Assembly: GCA_937916485.1 (NCBI GenBank)
Contig: CALFSV010000164.1
Location: forward strand, 1 to 19,730
Origin: an uncultured Paracoccaceae bacterium
GTDB taxonomy: Bacteria > Pseudomonadota > Alphaproteobacteria > Rhodobacterales > Rhodobacteraceae
Direction: 5' to 3'
Length of the DNA: 19,730 bases
Shown: one piece after another, positions 1 to 7,408 of the stretch
Layout of the letters: each line of letters begins with the position of its first letter
How positions within the stretch are numbered: the stretch's first letter is position 1
The notes under the pieces: model-generated
Database searches by the model: none
Seen by the model: the letters and a program-made list of their open reading frames with translations, nothing else
Told to the model about the DNA's origin: nothing
Translations under genes and position numbers: made by a program

Positions 1-415
1 TTTGTCAAACAAGTTGGGCGCGACAGAATAAGGCGGTGTTTGATGGAGCCTTAGTGTTGGAGTGAATTTGGCAACCAAAAGCCGATTGCCTTCACTCCGC
101 CGCCCTGCGGGTTTGCATCGTATTTCGCTACCAGTTGAAACTTCGAAAAGGGCGCTTGCCCGAAAACGCCAACACATTGAAAATGAATGTCTTTTTGAGT
201 GCGCCCTTCTGAACACCTAGGGCGGTCGGTTAGAGACAAAGCGGGTTCAGAGACCGATTTTGGGTATTAAGCCGGTAATCCCAGTGAGTGGTAATATTAG
301 CGGTCCGCTACAGAACCCACGTGGGCGTCCGAAAATTTCCTGACGGGTTTCCCAGCGGACCCACGAAACGGCCTTGGGTTCTGAGGTGATACCGTGAGCA
401 ATGGTGACGGGTCCG
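1..415. other. Left edge of window, no confident gene
   Basis: I see no convincing gene here. A leftward frame of about 60 codons (51-239) would need a TTG start and resembles no family I know. The stretch lies just downstream of the HTH gene and holds short repeats: a 16-bp direct repeat, a 10-bp palindrome CCCACGTGGG at 316-325, and an inverted pair CAGAACCC (311-318) / GGGTTCTG (376-383). It is probably part of the mobile element that continues to the left. Confidence 0.4.
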
Positions 416-425
416 CTACAGAACC
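302..425. repeat. 16-bp direct repeat pair
   Basis: The 16-mer GGTCCGCTACAGAACC occurs at 302-317 and exactly again at 410-425. The right copy covers the last two codons and the stop of the HTH gene, so the left copy looks like a duplicated gene end. I saw no third copy in the window. It could be a recombination scar, a target duplication or chance; function unknown. Confidence 0.6.
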
Positions 426-811
426 GTGTTCTGTTTTTCTAGTCGCCAGTGGTGCCAATCGTTTGTTGCCAGTATTCGGCCCTTTGGTGTTTCCATCGGC
501 TTTGTTGTGATGCGCCATTCGTGCGCCTTGCGGCTATACCAGTTGCCCTCAGTCACAAGCGCTATGAAGCCCTTGGTGCTGAGTTCTGCGAAGGCGCGTT
601 GTGCCGTGGCCTTGCCCATTCCCAGAATCTCTGCCGCCTCGTTCAACGACAAAAACAGCTTGCCGTTGTTGCTACCGTTGTAGCGGCTGTGGAGTTCAAT
701 CCAGACCTTGATTGCTGGGCCAGATAGAGACCGCCAAGCGGGCGACCGGATGAGCGAATAGGTGAGGGGGGCATATTGCCCCTCCTCTGGTCTCTTACCC
801 TTTTTAGCCAT
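416..811 (-). CDS. Replication-initiator-like HTH protein of mobile element
   Basis: A 131-residue protein with a lysine-rich start. Residues 15-45 resemble the N-terminal part of plasmid or phage replication initiators, and residues 53-84 form a likely helix-turn-helix (LSLNEAAEILGMGKATAQRA). Such proteins bind DNA and occur in accessory modules next to AlpA and an integrase, as here. The start ATG lies inside the end of the preceding 46-codon ORF (8-bp overlap), so the two are probably translationally coupled. It is the last gene of the leftward cassette. The exact role, replication control or transcription, cannot be told from the sequence. Confidence 0.7.
   Translation of the reverse strand: MAKKGKRPEEGQYAPLTYSLIRSPAWRSLSGPAIKVWIELHSRYNGSNNGKLFLSLNEAAEILGMGKATAQRAFAELSTKGFIALVTEGNWYSRKAHEWRITTKPMETPKGRILATNDWHHWRLEKQNTVL
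418..438 (+). terminator. Possible rightward terminator hairpin
   Basis: A perfect 7-bp stem ACAGAAC / GTTCTGT with a CGT loop is followed by a run of T, the layout of an intrinsic terminator on the + strand. It overlaps the last codons of the leftward HTH gene. No rightward gene is visible upstream in the window, so it may protect the element from outside transcription or be coincidental. Confidence 0.3.
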
Positions 812-944
812 TGGTGAGGTCTCCGTAGGCCAGTTGGGCCAGTAGGCGGGCTGACGGCTCCGGCAAGCTGTGGCGCGCCATCAGGCGGCGCACAGCGGCA
901 GGCAGAGGGGCTGGGCGGGGGCTTCTCCCATGGGGCCGGGTCAT
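804..944 (-). CDS. Small 46-residue protein, coupled ORF
   Basis: Unrecognised. The ORF starts with ATG overlapping the upstream stop codon (ATGA) and ends in TAA 8 bp inside the next gene, so it fills an otherwise empty gap of about 130 bp. The protein is rich in Arg, Pro, Ala and Leu, with a helical stretch around residues 14-40 (PLPAAVRRLMARHSLPEPSA) and an end rich in Leu and Ala. Overlaps on both sides are the main evidence that it is translated. It may be a small partner of the flanking DNA-binding proteins, but no function is claimed. Confidence 0.6.
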   Translation of the reverse strand: MTRPHGRSPRPAPLPAAVRRLMARHSLPEPSARLLAQLAYGDLTNG

Positions 945-1231
945 TCAGCGCCGTCCTGTCCCAAAGATTGCAGCAGGACGCTAGAGGAAAGCCGGTATCG
1001 AGCATGGTGGCCGGGGTAAGGGCCTTGATGCTCCTCAAGTTCGGTGTCGATGGTGAAGCCGAGGCCTCGAAGGCTGTGGACATACGCCGCCAGTCGAAGT
1101 GCGGGGATTTCCAGTGCGGTGATGCCGTCCTGACCGGCATTGTGAAGTTCCCAAATTGTTTGGCCGATCCGACCGTTTAGGGTGAACGTGTGGGGGCATT
1201 CGCCGCCCAACAGGGTTGCGTTGATTTTCAT
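941..1231 (-). CDS. Winged-helix-like accessory protein of mobile element
   Basis: A 96-residue protein starting MKINATLLGG. I chose this ATG because AAGAGG precedes it at good spacing; an upstream in-frame ATG lacks such a site. Residues 20-65 (IGQTIWELHNAGQDGITALE, then a segment ending LRGLGFTIDTELEEH) fit the helix, helix and wing pattern of small winged-helix proteins in alphaproteobacterial prophages and islands, where a residue span like RYRLS closes the wing. It follows the AlpA gene by about 95 bp and overlaps the next small ORF by 4 bp. Probably DNA-binding; the specific role is unknown. Confidence 0.65.
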   Translation of the reverse strand: MKINATLLGGECPHTFTLNGRIGQTIWELHNAGQDGITALEIPALRLAAYVHSLRGLGFTIDTELEEHQGPYPGHHARYRLSSSVLLQSLGQDGAE

Positions 1232-1325
1232 AATGGCCTCTTGGTTTTTGAGGCGCGAAACGGTAGGTCTTAGGTTGTCAGACTGCCCAGCGCCCGCGCC
1301 TTTCATGAAGGTTGCGGGTGTTGGT

Positions 1326-1526
1326 TTATCCAGCCATCGGCCCGGTTGTTGGGCGATCCGCCAGCCACTCTAGAACGGCGCTCTCGGGCCATGCGACAGC
1401 GCGTCGACCAATGCGGATGGGCCTGGGAAAATCCCCCCGATCCATCATTGCGTAGATGGTGGAGCGGCTGAGGCCCGTGGTGGCTTCGACCGCTGGGCGA
1501 CGAAGGTGGATTTCGTTTTTTATCAT
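1326..1526 (-). CDS. AlpA-family regulator/excisionase-like protein
   Basis: A 66-residue MerR/AlpA-type helix-turn-helix protein. The diagnostic run is TGLSRSTIYAMMDRGDFPRP, followed by IRIGRRAVAWPESAVLEWL, as in AlpA of cryptic prophage CP4-57, which activates integrase and promotes excision. I prefer the second of two nearby ATGs because GGAG lies about 6 bases upstream; the other start adds two residues. It reads the same way as the integrase and lies 320 bp downstream of it, separated by a repeat-rich gap. It likely regulates or assists excision of this element. Confidence 0.85.
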   Translation of the reverse strand: MIKNEIHLRRPAVEATTGLSRSTIYAMMDRGDFPRPIRIGRRAVAWPESAVLEWLADRPTTGPMAG

Positions 1527-1547
1527 TCTCATCTCCGATGGGCCTCG

Positions 1548-1561
1548 GTCGCAATTGCGAC
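1548..1561. promoter_or_regulatory. Perfect 14-bp palindrome upstream of AlpA gene
   Basis: GTCGCAATTGCGAC is a perfect palindrome about 22 bp upstream of the AlpA-like start, a position suited to an operator. A second, looser inverted repeat, GATAAG-N10-CTTATC at 1597-1618, lies further upstream. Binding by AlpA or another element protein is inferred only. Confidence 0.45.
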
Positions 1562-1699
1562 GGAGGTCGGTTTCTGCAACGATGAGACAAGGTTTGGATA
1601 AGCAAGTTCGACCTTATCTCGGCTGCCTCGTCGCTTCGAACCGGCGGGGCAGCTTTTTTTGTCCTGTGTGTAACCAAGACATCCCTGTTGTATCAGAGT

Positions 1700-1738
1700 G
1701 TTCGTCCACAGAAAAATTGTATGTTTCTGGGGACGAAC
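1700..1738. repeat. 15-bp inverted repeat in int-alpA gap
   Basis: Arms at 1700-1714 and 1724-1738 match at 14 of 15 positions around a 9-base loop; the arms read GTTCGTCC(A/C)CAGAAA. It is too long to be casual. No T-run follows on either strand, so a binding or recombination site fits better than a terminator. Confidence 0.6.
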
Positions 1739-1788
1739 GGTGGAGAAGCGGACCACTTAGAGCATCGTTACGCAAGCAATTGAAATGG

Positions 1789-1819
1789 CAGGATATATAC
1801 AGAGCTGCGCTATATCCTG
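1789..1819. repeat. 9-bp perfect inverted repeat after int
   Basis: CAGGATATA and TATATCCTG form a perfect inverted repeat with a 13-base spacer, beginning 28 bp past the integrase stop. It could be a weak hairpin terminator of int, though there is no U-tract, or a recombination-protein site. Confidence 0.5.
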
Positions 1820-1846
1820 TGGTCAGGCTGCCGCGGAGATCTACTG

Positions 1847-3067
1847 CTAGCGTCCGATTCGAATCAGTGTTGCGGCGCCTCCAGATAGGCACTGAGCCCA
1901 ACTCTCCATCAGTTTCCGCCGCTTCTCGAACAAGTCAGACCTGGCATAGGCCGCCTCTGCTTTGTCCTTGATGGCATGTGCCAGCGCCGCCTCTGAGACT
2001 TCGCGCGGAGTGTTTGTCCGCTCCTGCGCCCAAGTCTTGAACGATGTGCGGAACCCATGCACGTCCACGTCAAAGCCGAGTTCTTTGACCAACTTGGACA
2101 GGGTCATGTCGGAAAGGGGTTTGCCGGGTTTTGTGCCGGGGAACACCAGTCCCGTGCCATCGCCCAGCGCCTTTGCTTCTTTCAGCAATTCAACGGCCCG
2201 ACCGGACAGCGGAATCCGGTGTTCGCGCTTGGCCTTCATCCGCTCTGCGGGAATGGTCCATTCGGCCTTGTCGAGATTGATTTCAGACCAGTCGGCCAAC
2301 CGCACTTCGCCGGACCTGCAGGCGGTCAAGATGGTCAGTTCCAGCGCCAATTTGGTCGCAGCGCTTGCGCCTGATGCTTTTATCGCTTCGATGCACCCAG
2401 CGACCTCCGAATAGGGCAGGGCCTTGCGATGCGCTGCGATGCGGCTTTGCTTGGGCAGCGCCTCGGAAACGGCCTCGGCCGGGTTGTCCTGCCGCCAGCC
2501 CTTGGCGACGGTCCACTTCATGACCATGCCGATGCGCTGCTTAACGCGGCGAGCGGTTTCGGCCTTTTCCAGCCAGATTGGTTGCAGAACGGCCAACACG
2601 TCCGCCGTGGTAATGTCTGTGACCTTGTGCCGACCGATGCGGGGGAAGGCGTAGGTTTCCAGTGTCGATATGAATTGCGCCGCATGTTTGGCGTTGCGCC
2701 AAGAGGGGGCATGGTTCTCGTGGACCTTGCGGGCGGCCTCCTCAAAGGTCATCACCGCCTCTGCCTCGCGCTTGGCCTTGAGCGGGTCGCCCCCTTGGCG
2801 GGCCAGCTTGCGGTTCTCCAGAGCTATTTCTCGGGCCTCGGCCAAGCTAACGAGGGATGCGGACCCAAGTCCCATTTCGGTGCGCTTGCCGCGAATGACG
2901 ATGCGTTGCACCCAGCGCCGTGCGCCTGTGTTTTCGACTCTCAGAAATAGTCCTTGGCCGTCATTGTATTTGCCGGGGGCTTTGACTGTGCGGACAAACG
3001 CCGCCGATAACGCCTTCTCAGGGTGTTTGCCCGACTTGGCCGTCGCCCTTGCGTTGCCGTCCACCAT
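1847..3067 (-). CDS. int: P4-type tyrosine integrase
   Basis: A site-specific recombinase of about 406 residues, full length for the P4/DUF4102 type. The N-terminal arm-binding domain (ALSAAFVRTVKAPGKYNDGQ) leads to a core-binding domain and the catalytic domain. Visible catalytic residues are Arg251 (TACRSGEVR), the lysine region near 278 (MKAKREHRIPLS), His337 and Arg340 (HGFR), His364 (LAHA) and Tyr374 (AAYARSD). I prefer the second in-frame ATG: GGGGGA precedes it and a promoter-like pair lies just upstream; the other start adds four residues. It would integrate and excise the element to the left. Such integrases often use a tRNA gene as target, but none is visible beside it. Confidence 0.92.
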   Translation of the reverse strand: MVDGNARATAKSGKHPEKALSAAFVRTVKAPGKYNDGQGLFLRVENTGARRWVQRIVIRGKRTEMGLGSASLVSLAEAREIALENRKLARQGGDPLKAKREAEAVMTFEEAARKVHENHAPSWRNAKHAAQFISTLETYAFPRIGRHKVTDITTADVLAVLQPIWLEKAETARRVKQRIGMVMKWTVAKGWRQDNPAEAVSEALPKQSRIAAHRKALPYSEVAGCIEAIKASGASAATKLALELTILTACRSGEVRLADWSEINLDKAEWTIPAERMKAKREHRIPLSGRAVELLKEAKALGDGTGLVFPGTKPGKPLSDMTLSKLVKELGFDVDVHGFRTSFKTWAQERTNTPREVSEAALAHAIKDKAEAAYARSDLFEKRRKLMESWAQCLSGGAATLIRIGR

Positions 3068-3089
3068 TTTGTCCCCCATTCTTTACTGG

Positions 3090-3118
3090 AATATGGGGGA
3101 TGACATTGGAACAATCAA
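3090..3118 (-). promoter_or_regulatory. Predicted int promoter
   Basis: Reading leftward, TTGATT and CATATT are 17 bp apart, each matching four of six sigma-70 consensus bases. Transcription would start near 3083, leaving a very short leader, which supports the second ATG as the integrase start. Confidence 0.35.
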
Positions 3119-3647
3119 GACGAATATGCCAGCTAAGATGTTGAATATAATGCCGTATAAGAATTCGCTGGAATTCGGAATGGCGGTTCCCCAGTCCGCC
3201 ACTTACATTGCTAAGTGGTTGTTAATTAGAAATAAAAATTCCGCGTGAGTCTCGTGTGTATAGTGCCACCTGCCATCGGGTGAATGTTCGTTTTCGTCGC
3301 AGATAGGGGCTGGCTGATGGTAGCTTCTGCGATTCCTGAAAGCAGGCGACGCTAGATTTGCGCAATAATATTCCAAAACTTTAGCGCAATTTAAAATTAA
3401 ATTACACACAGACTCCAGCGGGCAATGGGTGGAAAACCCTGTGAGCTTCTGTGAATCTGTTGGCTGCTTCTTTCCAGAATCGACAGATATCGCGCCGAGC
3501 TAATCCCCTCCCAGCTTATCGACTCGATTTTTGCGTCCACGACCACGAAGGACTTTGGCGCCCAACTCAGGTCCAGTATCCTTCACGTATTCGGAGCAGC
3601 CACTTGAGGAACTGGTCCTGTACAAATCTGCAAATTTCTAAAGGTAG
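3119..3647. other. Gene-poor junction between integrase and chromosome
   Basis: I recognise no gene in about 530 bp. The left half is AT-rich and holds two GAATTC sites 8 bp apart and a 6-bp stem (TGGCGG / CCGCCA, 3181-3201). The element's right attachment site should lie here or just to the right, since the integrase points away from it, but its partner would be outside the window and no tRNA end was found. Short reading frames here lack family resemblance. Confidence 0.4.
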
Positions 3648-4331
3648 ATGTCTGATCGGAACACACCAAGCATGACCCATCCTAGCATTTTGAAGTGTCA
3701 ACTGCACAATGCCAGCCCTGCCATGGCACCCTGGGGTGGGATGGAAAAGCGCGTTGGTAACAACCCGTGGTCCTGGGCGGCACCCGCCGGGCGCTATCCA
3801 CCGATGATTTTGGACATAGCCAATACCGCTGTCGCGCGGGGAAAGCTCTACCTAGCAAGGCAACGCCACGAGGCTATCCCGGACACTTGGGCAATTGATG
3901 CTGATGGTAACGCCACCGTTGACCCCGCCGCCGGCATAGCGGGCACGATTCTGCCGATGGCCGGTCACAAGGGCTATGCGATTTCAACGATCATGGACAT
4001 GCTGTCCGGTGTACTTAGCGGAAGCCAATTCGGATCCTCGGTCATTGGCCCCTATATGCCCGACGGCATGAGCGGGGTTGGCCATTTTGTGATGGCGATC
4101 AGGATAGACGCCTGTCGCTCGTTGGTTGAATTTGAAGCCGATATGGAGCGGATGATTGACCAGCTCAAGGCGACCAAGCCTCAGCCAAAGGTCGAGCAAA
4201 TCTACTATCCCGGTGAGTTGGAAGCCCTGTCAGACACCAAACTGCGCAAGGACGGGATTAGCCTGCCAGACGACACAGCCGATGAATTGCGCCGTGAAGC
4301 GGCAAAACTTGGCATAGAGGCCCCTTTCTGA
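3648..4331 (+). pseudogene. 5'-truncated Ldh-family (malate/ureidoglycolate type) dehydrogenase
   Basis: From about residue 19 the frame matches the C-terminal two thirds of the Ldh2/YbiC/AllD family (PF02615), NAD(P)-dependent 2-hydroxyacid or imino-acid oxidoreductases. Recognisable runs are NASPAMAPWGG, PPMILDIANTAVARGKLYLA, LPMAGHKGYAIS and the end RREAAKLGIEAPF. Family members have about 330-350 residues; here roughly the first 120, with the catalytic histidine region, are missing, and the upstream 18 codons are unrelated. The remaining frame is open with a normal stop. Loss of the 5' part close to an integrase suggests damage by insertion or deletion. It could be annotated as an intact shorter gene, but it should not be active. 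Confidence 0.75.
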
Positions 4332-4342
4332 GGACAAAGTGT

Positions 4343-5132
4343 TTATACTGAATCCCTAGGTCGACACGGATCGCACCGGTCTACTTTCAACCGTGCGAAT
4401 GGCGGTATCCGAGGCCTTTTGAACTGAGCCTTAGCAAATAGGCTATTCGCGTCGTAGCGCATGCTACCATTTGCGCAAGCGATCATGCGGCCGTCGGTTG
4501 ACCGGATAAAACTGGCTATGGAAGGCGGCCCTTCTTCACGCATAAACCATTCAGGAAGGGGCGACACACTGACACCTTGATTGAGGCCGATCAGCTCATG
4601 GATTGTATCGGTGTTCGGAATTCTGTCACTCTGTAAGACATATGTTCCCCCAAGGTTTCAACGATCCCCTCGCAGGTCGGCAGGGCATCCGAAACAGGGG
4701 CAGAGAAAGAGTCTCAATAGGGTAGATCACCTTCATCACCGAACTTCGTGCGGATCTGATCAAATACCGTCGGTTTGTCTGCTGCTGAGAAGGCGATGAA
4801 CCCGTATTCTTTCAAGAGTGAGGATATTTTCGGCCAGCCGATGCTCTCAGGTTCGCCAATTGCGAGGGAGATGCCTGCGTTCGCAACGCCTGCTGTGCCG
4901 TTGATCCAATCCTTGTCACGGAACAGCCGATCACCTGTTGTAACTCGGTCCGCACGGAACAACCTCCACGGTAAATGAAAGCCCTTCCATCGCGATAAAA
5001 TAGAAACAGATATCGCGGATCGTCGATGTAGGCCAAGGGCCCGGTGCGCTGCAGATGCAGCATCGTGTGACATGAGGTGTTATCAACGTCGGGTTTTCGA
5101 TGTGGAAGGGTGTGGTGGATCGGAGGGTCCAT
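4343..5132 (-). pseudogene. Multiply disrupted gene, unidentified (possibly acetyltransferase-like)
   Basis: One protein can be followed leftward through three frames. It starts with GPLAYIDDPRYLFLFYRDG (5050-4990) and shifts frame near 4925 at QQVIG / DRLFRDKDWINGTAGVANAG. It passes an in-frame TGA near 4712 after GDEGDLPY and shifts again near 4650 (ETLG / GTYVLQSDRIPN). It ends with PLPEWFMREEGPPSIASFIR. The pieces read as a sensible soluble protein of 230 or more residues, so this is a decayed gene, not chance frames. The last segment faintly recalls the start of a GNAT acetyltransferase domain, but I do not trust that enough to name it. The 3' end also appears lost. Confidence 0.55.
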
Positions 5133-5133
5133 T

Positions 5134-5676
5134 ATGGAAACGCCGAACTTGTCCGCCATTGCCGCATTGCGTGCAGCCTGGAACAAGGGCCGGATCGTAG
5201 GTCAAAAAACGGCCGCTCAGGCCCAAACACGTCTGGGCAAAAAAGGTGCTGCTGGCGCTTGCCGAGAACCATTGTGATCTGGCCCTTTCAATCTCGCAAT
5301 CGACAGCAAGCTGCGCGGCTGCGATTTGCTGAAGATGAAGGTGGTCGATGTCATGGCGTCAGGTCAAATCAAGGAACGCGAGTCGGTTCTGCAGAGCAAG
5401 CCCCAGAAACCGGCGCGCTTGGAAATCCCTGCAGGCAAAAGTGCATCGCTCGCAAGGCAGATGCGGCAGCCGCTTCTGATTGGATCTGAGTACCTTCGAC
5501 CCGGGCGTTTTCACGAATGGCTTTACATCTTGACCCGCCAGTACACGGGCATCGTCCGTGAGTGGGTGACATCCATCGGCCTGACGGCCAGCGCCTATGC
5601 CACGCACTCGGTGCGACGAACGAAAGTGACCCAACTCTATGATAAGTCGGGCAACCTTCGGGCCTCGACTTCGTAG
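5134..5676 (+). pseudogene. Frameshifted, 3'-truncated tyrosine recombinase
   Basis: This is a degraded member of a short (about 200-residue) tyrosine-recombinase type common in alphaproteobacteria. It begins with ATG after GGAGGG and reads NLSAIAALRAAWNKGRIVGQ. An extra A in the run 5204-5209 shifts the frame, after which PLRPKHVWAKKVLLALAENH continues. A missing T at 5286-5288 shifts it back to LAIDSKLRGCDLLKMKVVDV and on to RTKVTQLYDKSGNLRA. There the similarity stops, so the family's LLGH-type motif and the tyrosine nucleophile are absent. R294-equivalent residues in SKLRGCDL and in HSVRRTKV remain. It cannot be functional as it stands. Confidence 0.75.
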
Positions 5677-5711
5677 ATGTTGCGCGGCGTCTGCGAAGGC
5701 AGCCTCGCATG

Positions 5712-6320
5712 TCAGCCCGGCGACAACGCAATCGCCCGGGCTGTGGCGGGTCGCGAGACGTTCCGTTCGGTCCAACCCATGACGTTGTTGCATGCCGTCA
5801 GCCGTGCGTCCTCCATCATGGGTGCCATGCCAGCCCAGGCGACAGCGGCCATATCGGCAATGGAATAGTCTCCTGCGATATAGTCGCGACCATCCAGCTG
5901 CGTCTCAAGAACGCCGAACAGTCGTGCTGTCTCGTTCTTGTAGCGGGTTTCGGCGTAGGGAACTTTCTCATTCAGACCTCGGAAATGGTTGGACTGCCCC
6001 ATCATCGGACCAAGCCCGCCCATTTGCCAATGCAGCCACTGTGTCACGGCCCAGCGGTCCTGCGGGGTTTCGCCTCCGAATCTCCCAGTCTTTTCAGCCA
6101 GATATTGCAGGATCGCGCCGGATTCCATCAGGCTGATGCCAGTCTCATGATCGACGATGGCAGGGATTTTCCCGTTGGGGGAAATCTTGAGGTATTCGGG
6201 TGCGTGCTGTGCGCCAGCGCCGATGTTGACCCAAGTGATCTCGTAGTCCACGCCCATTTCCTCAAGTGCGATGGCAACCTTATAGCCGTTGGGTGTACCC
6301 CAAAGATAAGCCGTGATCAT
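5712..6320 (-). CDS. Glutathione S-transferase, Nu-class-like (YfcG/YghU type)
   Basis: A 202-residue cytosolic GST. The thioredoxin-like N-terminal domain carries TPNGYK at residues 9-14, the motif of Nu-class enzymes such as E. coli YfcG that act as glutathione-dependent disulfide reductases, then SPNGKIPAI with the cis-proline near 53 and the glutathione-binding ES at about 66-67. The helical C-terminal domain fills residues 90-200. The start is the ATG that overlaps the stop of the upstream reductase gene (ATGA), so the two are coupled; longer in-frame starts run deep into that gene. It likely detoxifies electrophiles or reduces disulfides. Confidence 0.88.
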   Translation of the reverse strand: MITAYLWGTPNGYKVAIALEEMGVDYEITWVNIGAGAQHAPEYLKISPNGKIPAIVDHETGISLMESGAILQYLAEKTGRFGGETPQDRWAVTQWLHWQMGGLGPMMGQSNHFRGLNEKVPYAETRYKNETARLFGVLETQLDGRDYIAGDYSIADMAAVAWAGMAPMMEDARLTACNNVMGWTERNVSRPATARAIALSPG

Positions 6321-7324
6321 TTTGATTTCTCGTTCATTGTGTAGGTCTGGACTGCTTCGGCTGACGCGATCAGCGCGTCTTTGACCGGGATGAATTTGAA
6401 ACCGAAGGTCTTTTCTGCCTTTGCCCCAGAGACCGCGAGCGTGCGCCCGACATTCGCCAGAACCCCTTTCACGTCCTTGGAAAATAGCCCCATGATGCGC
6501 AGCAGCCAGACAGGCGCCTCTCGGCCCGGTGTCTTCAGCGCGGAATCCCAAGCCTTCAGCATCTGCCCAAGTTCAAGGAAGCGATATGTCCCGCTCGCGG
6601 CGGCGAAGCGTTCGCCCTTGGTGGCCTCAAGATCGATGGCCGCGACGTGCATCCGCGCCACATCCCGTACATCCACCGCGACCATGTCCATCGGGGGGGC
6701 CATCGGAACCTTGCCGGTCATCAGCTGCTCGACCAGTTCAAGCGACGAACCGTAACGGGCGTCCATCGGGGGGCCAAAGACGGCGCCCGGGTTGATGGTG
6801 GTCAGCGCGATATCGGGGGTGTCAGCGACAAAGTCCCAGGCCGCCTTTTCCGCCAGCGTCTTGGAGGCTTCATAGGCCCCGACAGACGGATCATTGGGCG
6901 TCGTCCAATATGTCTCATCCGACGATTGCATCTTGGGCTTGTCCGCCTGCTTGTAGATTGCAGCACAGGACGACGTCAAAATCACGCGCTTGATCCCCGC
7001 AGCTTTGGCCGCGCGCATTGCCCGCAGCGTGCCATCGACCGCCGGGCGGATCAGGTCTTGCGGATCTTTTGGCTCTGTCAGCGGAAAGGGCGAAGCCGTA
7101 TGGATCAAGACATCACAGCCCTGCAAAGCATCCTGCCAGCCTTCATCCTTCGTCAAATCCAACGTAGCAAATTCCAGCGCCGCGGCCGGAAAAAGACCCT
7201 GCAATTCATCCTTGCGTTTGTCAGAGCGGATCGAGGCGCGGACCTGATAGCCCTGTTCCAGCAACTCTCGCAGAATGTGTTTGGCGATGAAACCGGACGC
7301 ACCGGTCAAAAAGACTTTGGTCAT
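6317..7324 (-). CDS. NAD(P)-dependent extended SDR reductase (dihydroflavonol reductase-like)
   Basis: A 335-residue protein of the NAD-dependent epimerase/dehydratase superfamily, close to dihydroflavonol-4-reductase and bacterial aldehyde or cinnamoyl-CoA-type reductases. The nucleotide-binding TGASGFIAKHI occupies residues 7-17. The active site has Ser118-119 (LTSSCAA), Tyr151 and Lys155 (YEASK). An AAAGGGAA ribosome site precedes the ATG. It sits between a membrane-protein gene (84 bp upstream) and the GST gene (4-bp overlap). Probable role: reduction of a carbonyl substrate in a detoxification pathway; the substrate is unknown. Confidence 0.9.
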   Translation of the reverse strand: MTKVFLTGASGFIAKHILRELLEQGYQVRASIRSDKRKDELQGLFPAAALEFATLDLTKDEGWQDALQGCDVLIHTASPFPLTEPKDPQDLIRPAVDGTLRAMRAAKAAGIKRVILTSSCAAIYKQADKPKMQSSDETYWTTPNDPSVGAYEASKTLAEKAAWDFVADTPDIALTTINPGAVFGPPMDARYGSSLELVEQLMTGKVPMAPPMDMVAVDVRDVARMHVAAIDLEATKGERFAAASGTYRFLELGQMLKAWDSALKTPGREAPVWLLRIMGLFSKDVKGVLANVGRTLAVSGAKAEKTFGFKFIPVKDALIASAEAVQTYTMNEKSK

Positions 7325-7408
7325 TCGAAGGTTCCCTTTCTGGGTAAGAGCAGGTTTGCGGGGGCCCCATCCAACGCCATGTTGGGTCGGAGCCCGCCCC
7401 GCCTGAGG

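Noticed and set aside
643..1140. Leftward 165-codon frame across the island cassette
   Set aside because: It overlaps three better-supported genes in other frames and its composition (Pro, Ser, Arg) is typical of a shadow frame.
1856..1865. GATTCGAATC resembling a tRNA T-arm (attachment site)
   Set aside because: It falls inside the last integrase codons, and no acceptor stem, CCA or other tRNA arm can be folded around it.
3451..3675. Rightward 74-codon open frame left of the dehydrogenase remnant
   Set aside because: It does not supply the missing dehydrogenase N-terminus and resembles no known family.
5204..5288. Programmed frameshifting in the second integrase
   Set aside because: Two separate indels are needed, no stimulatory structure is evident, and the protein still lacks its catalytic end, so decay is simpler.
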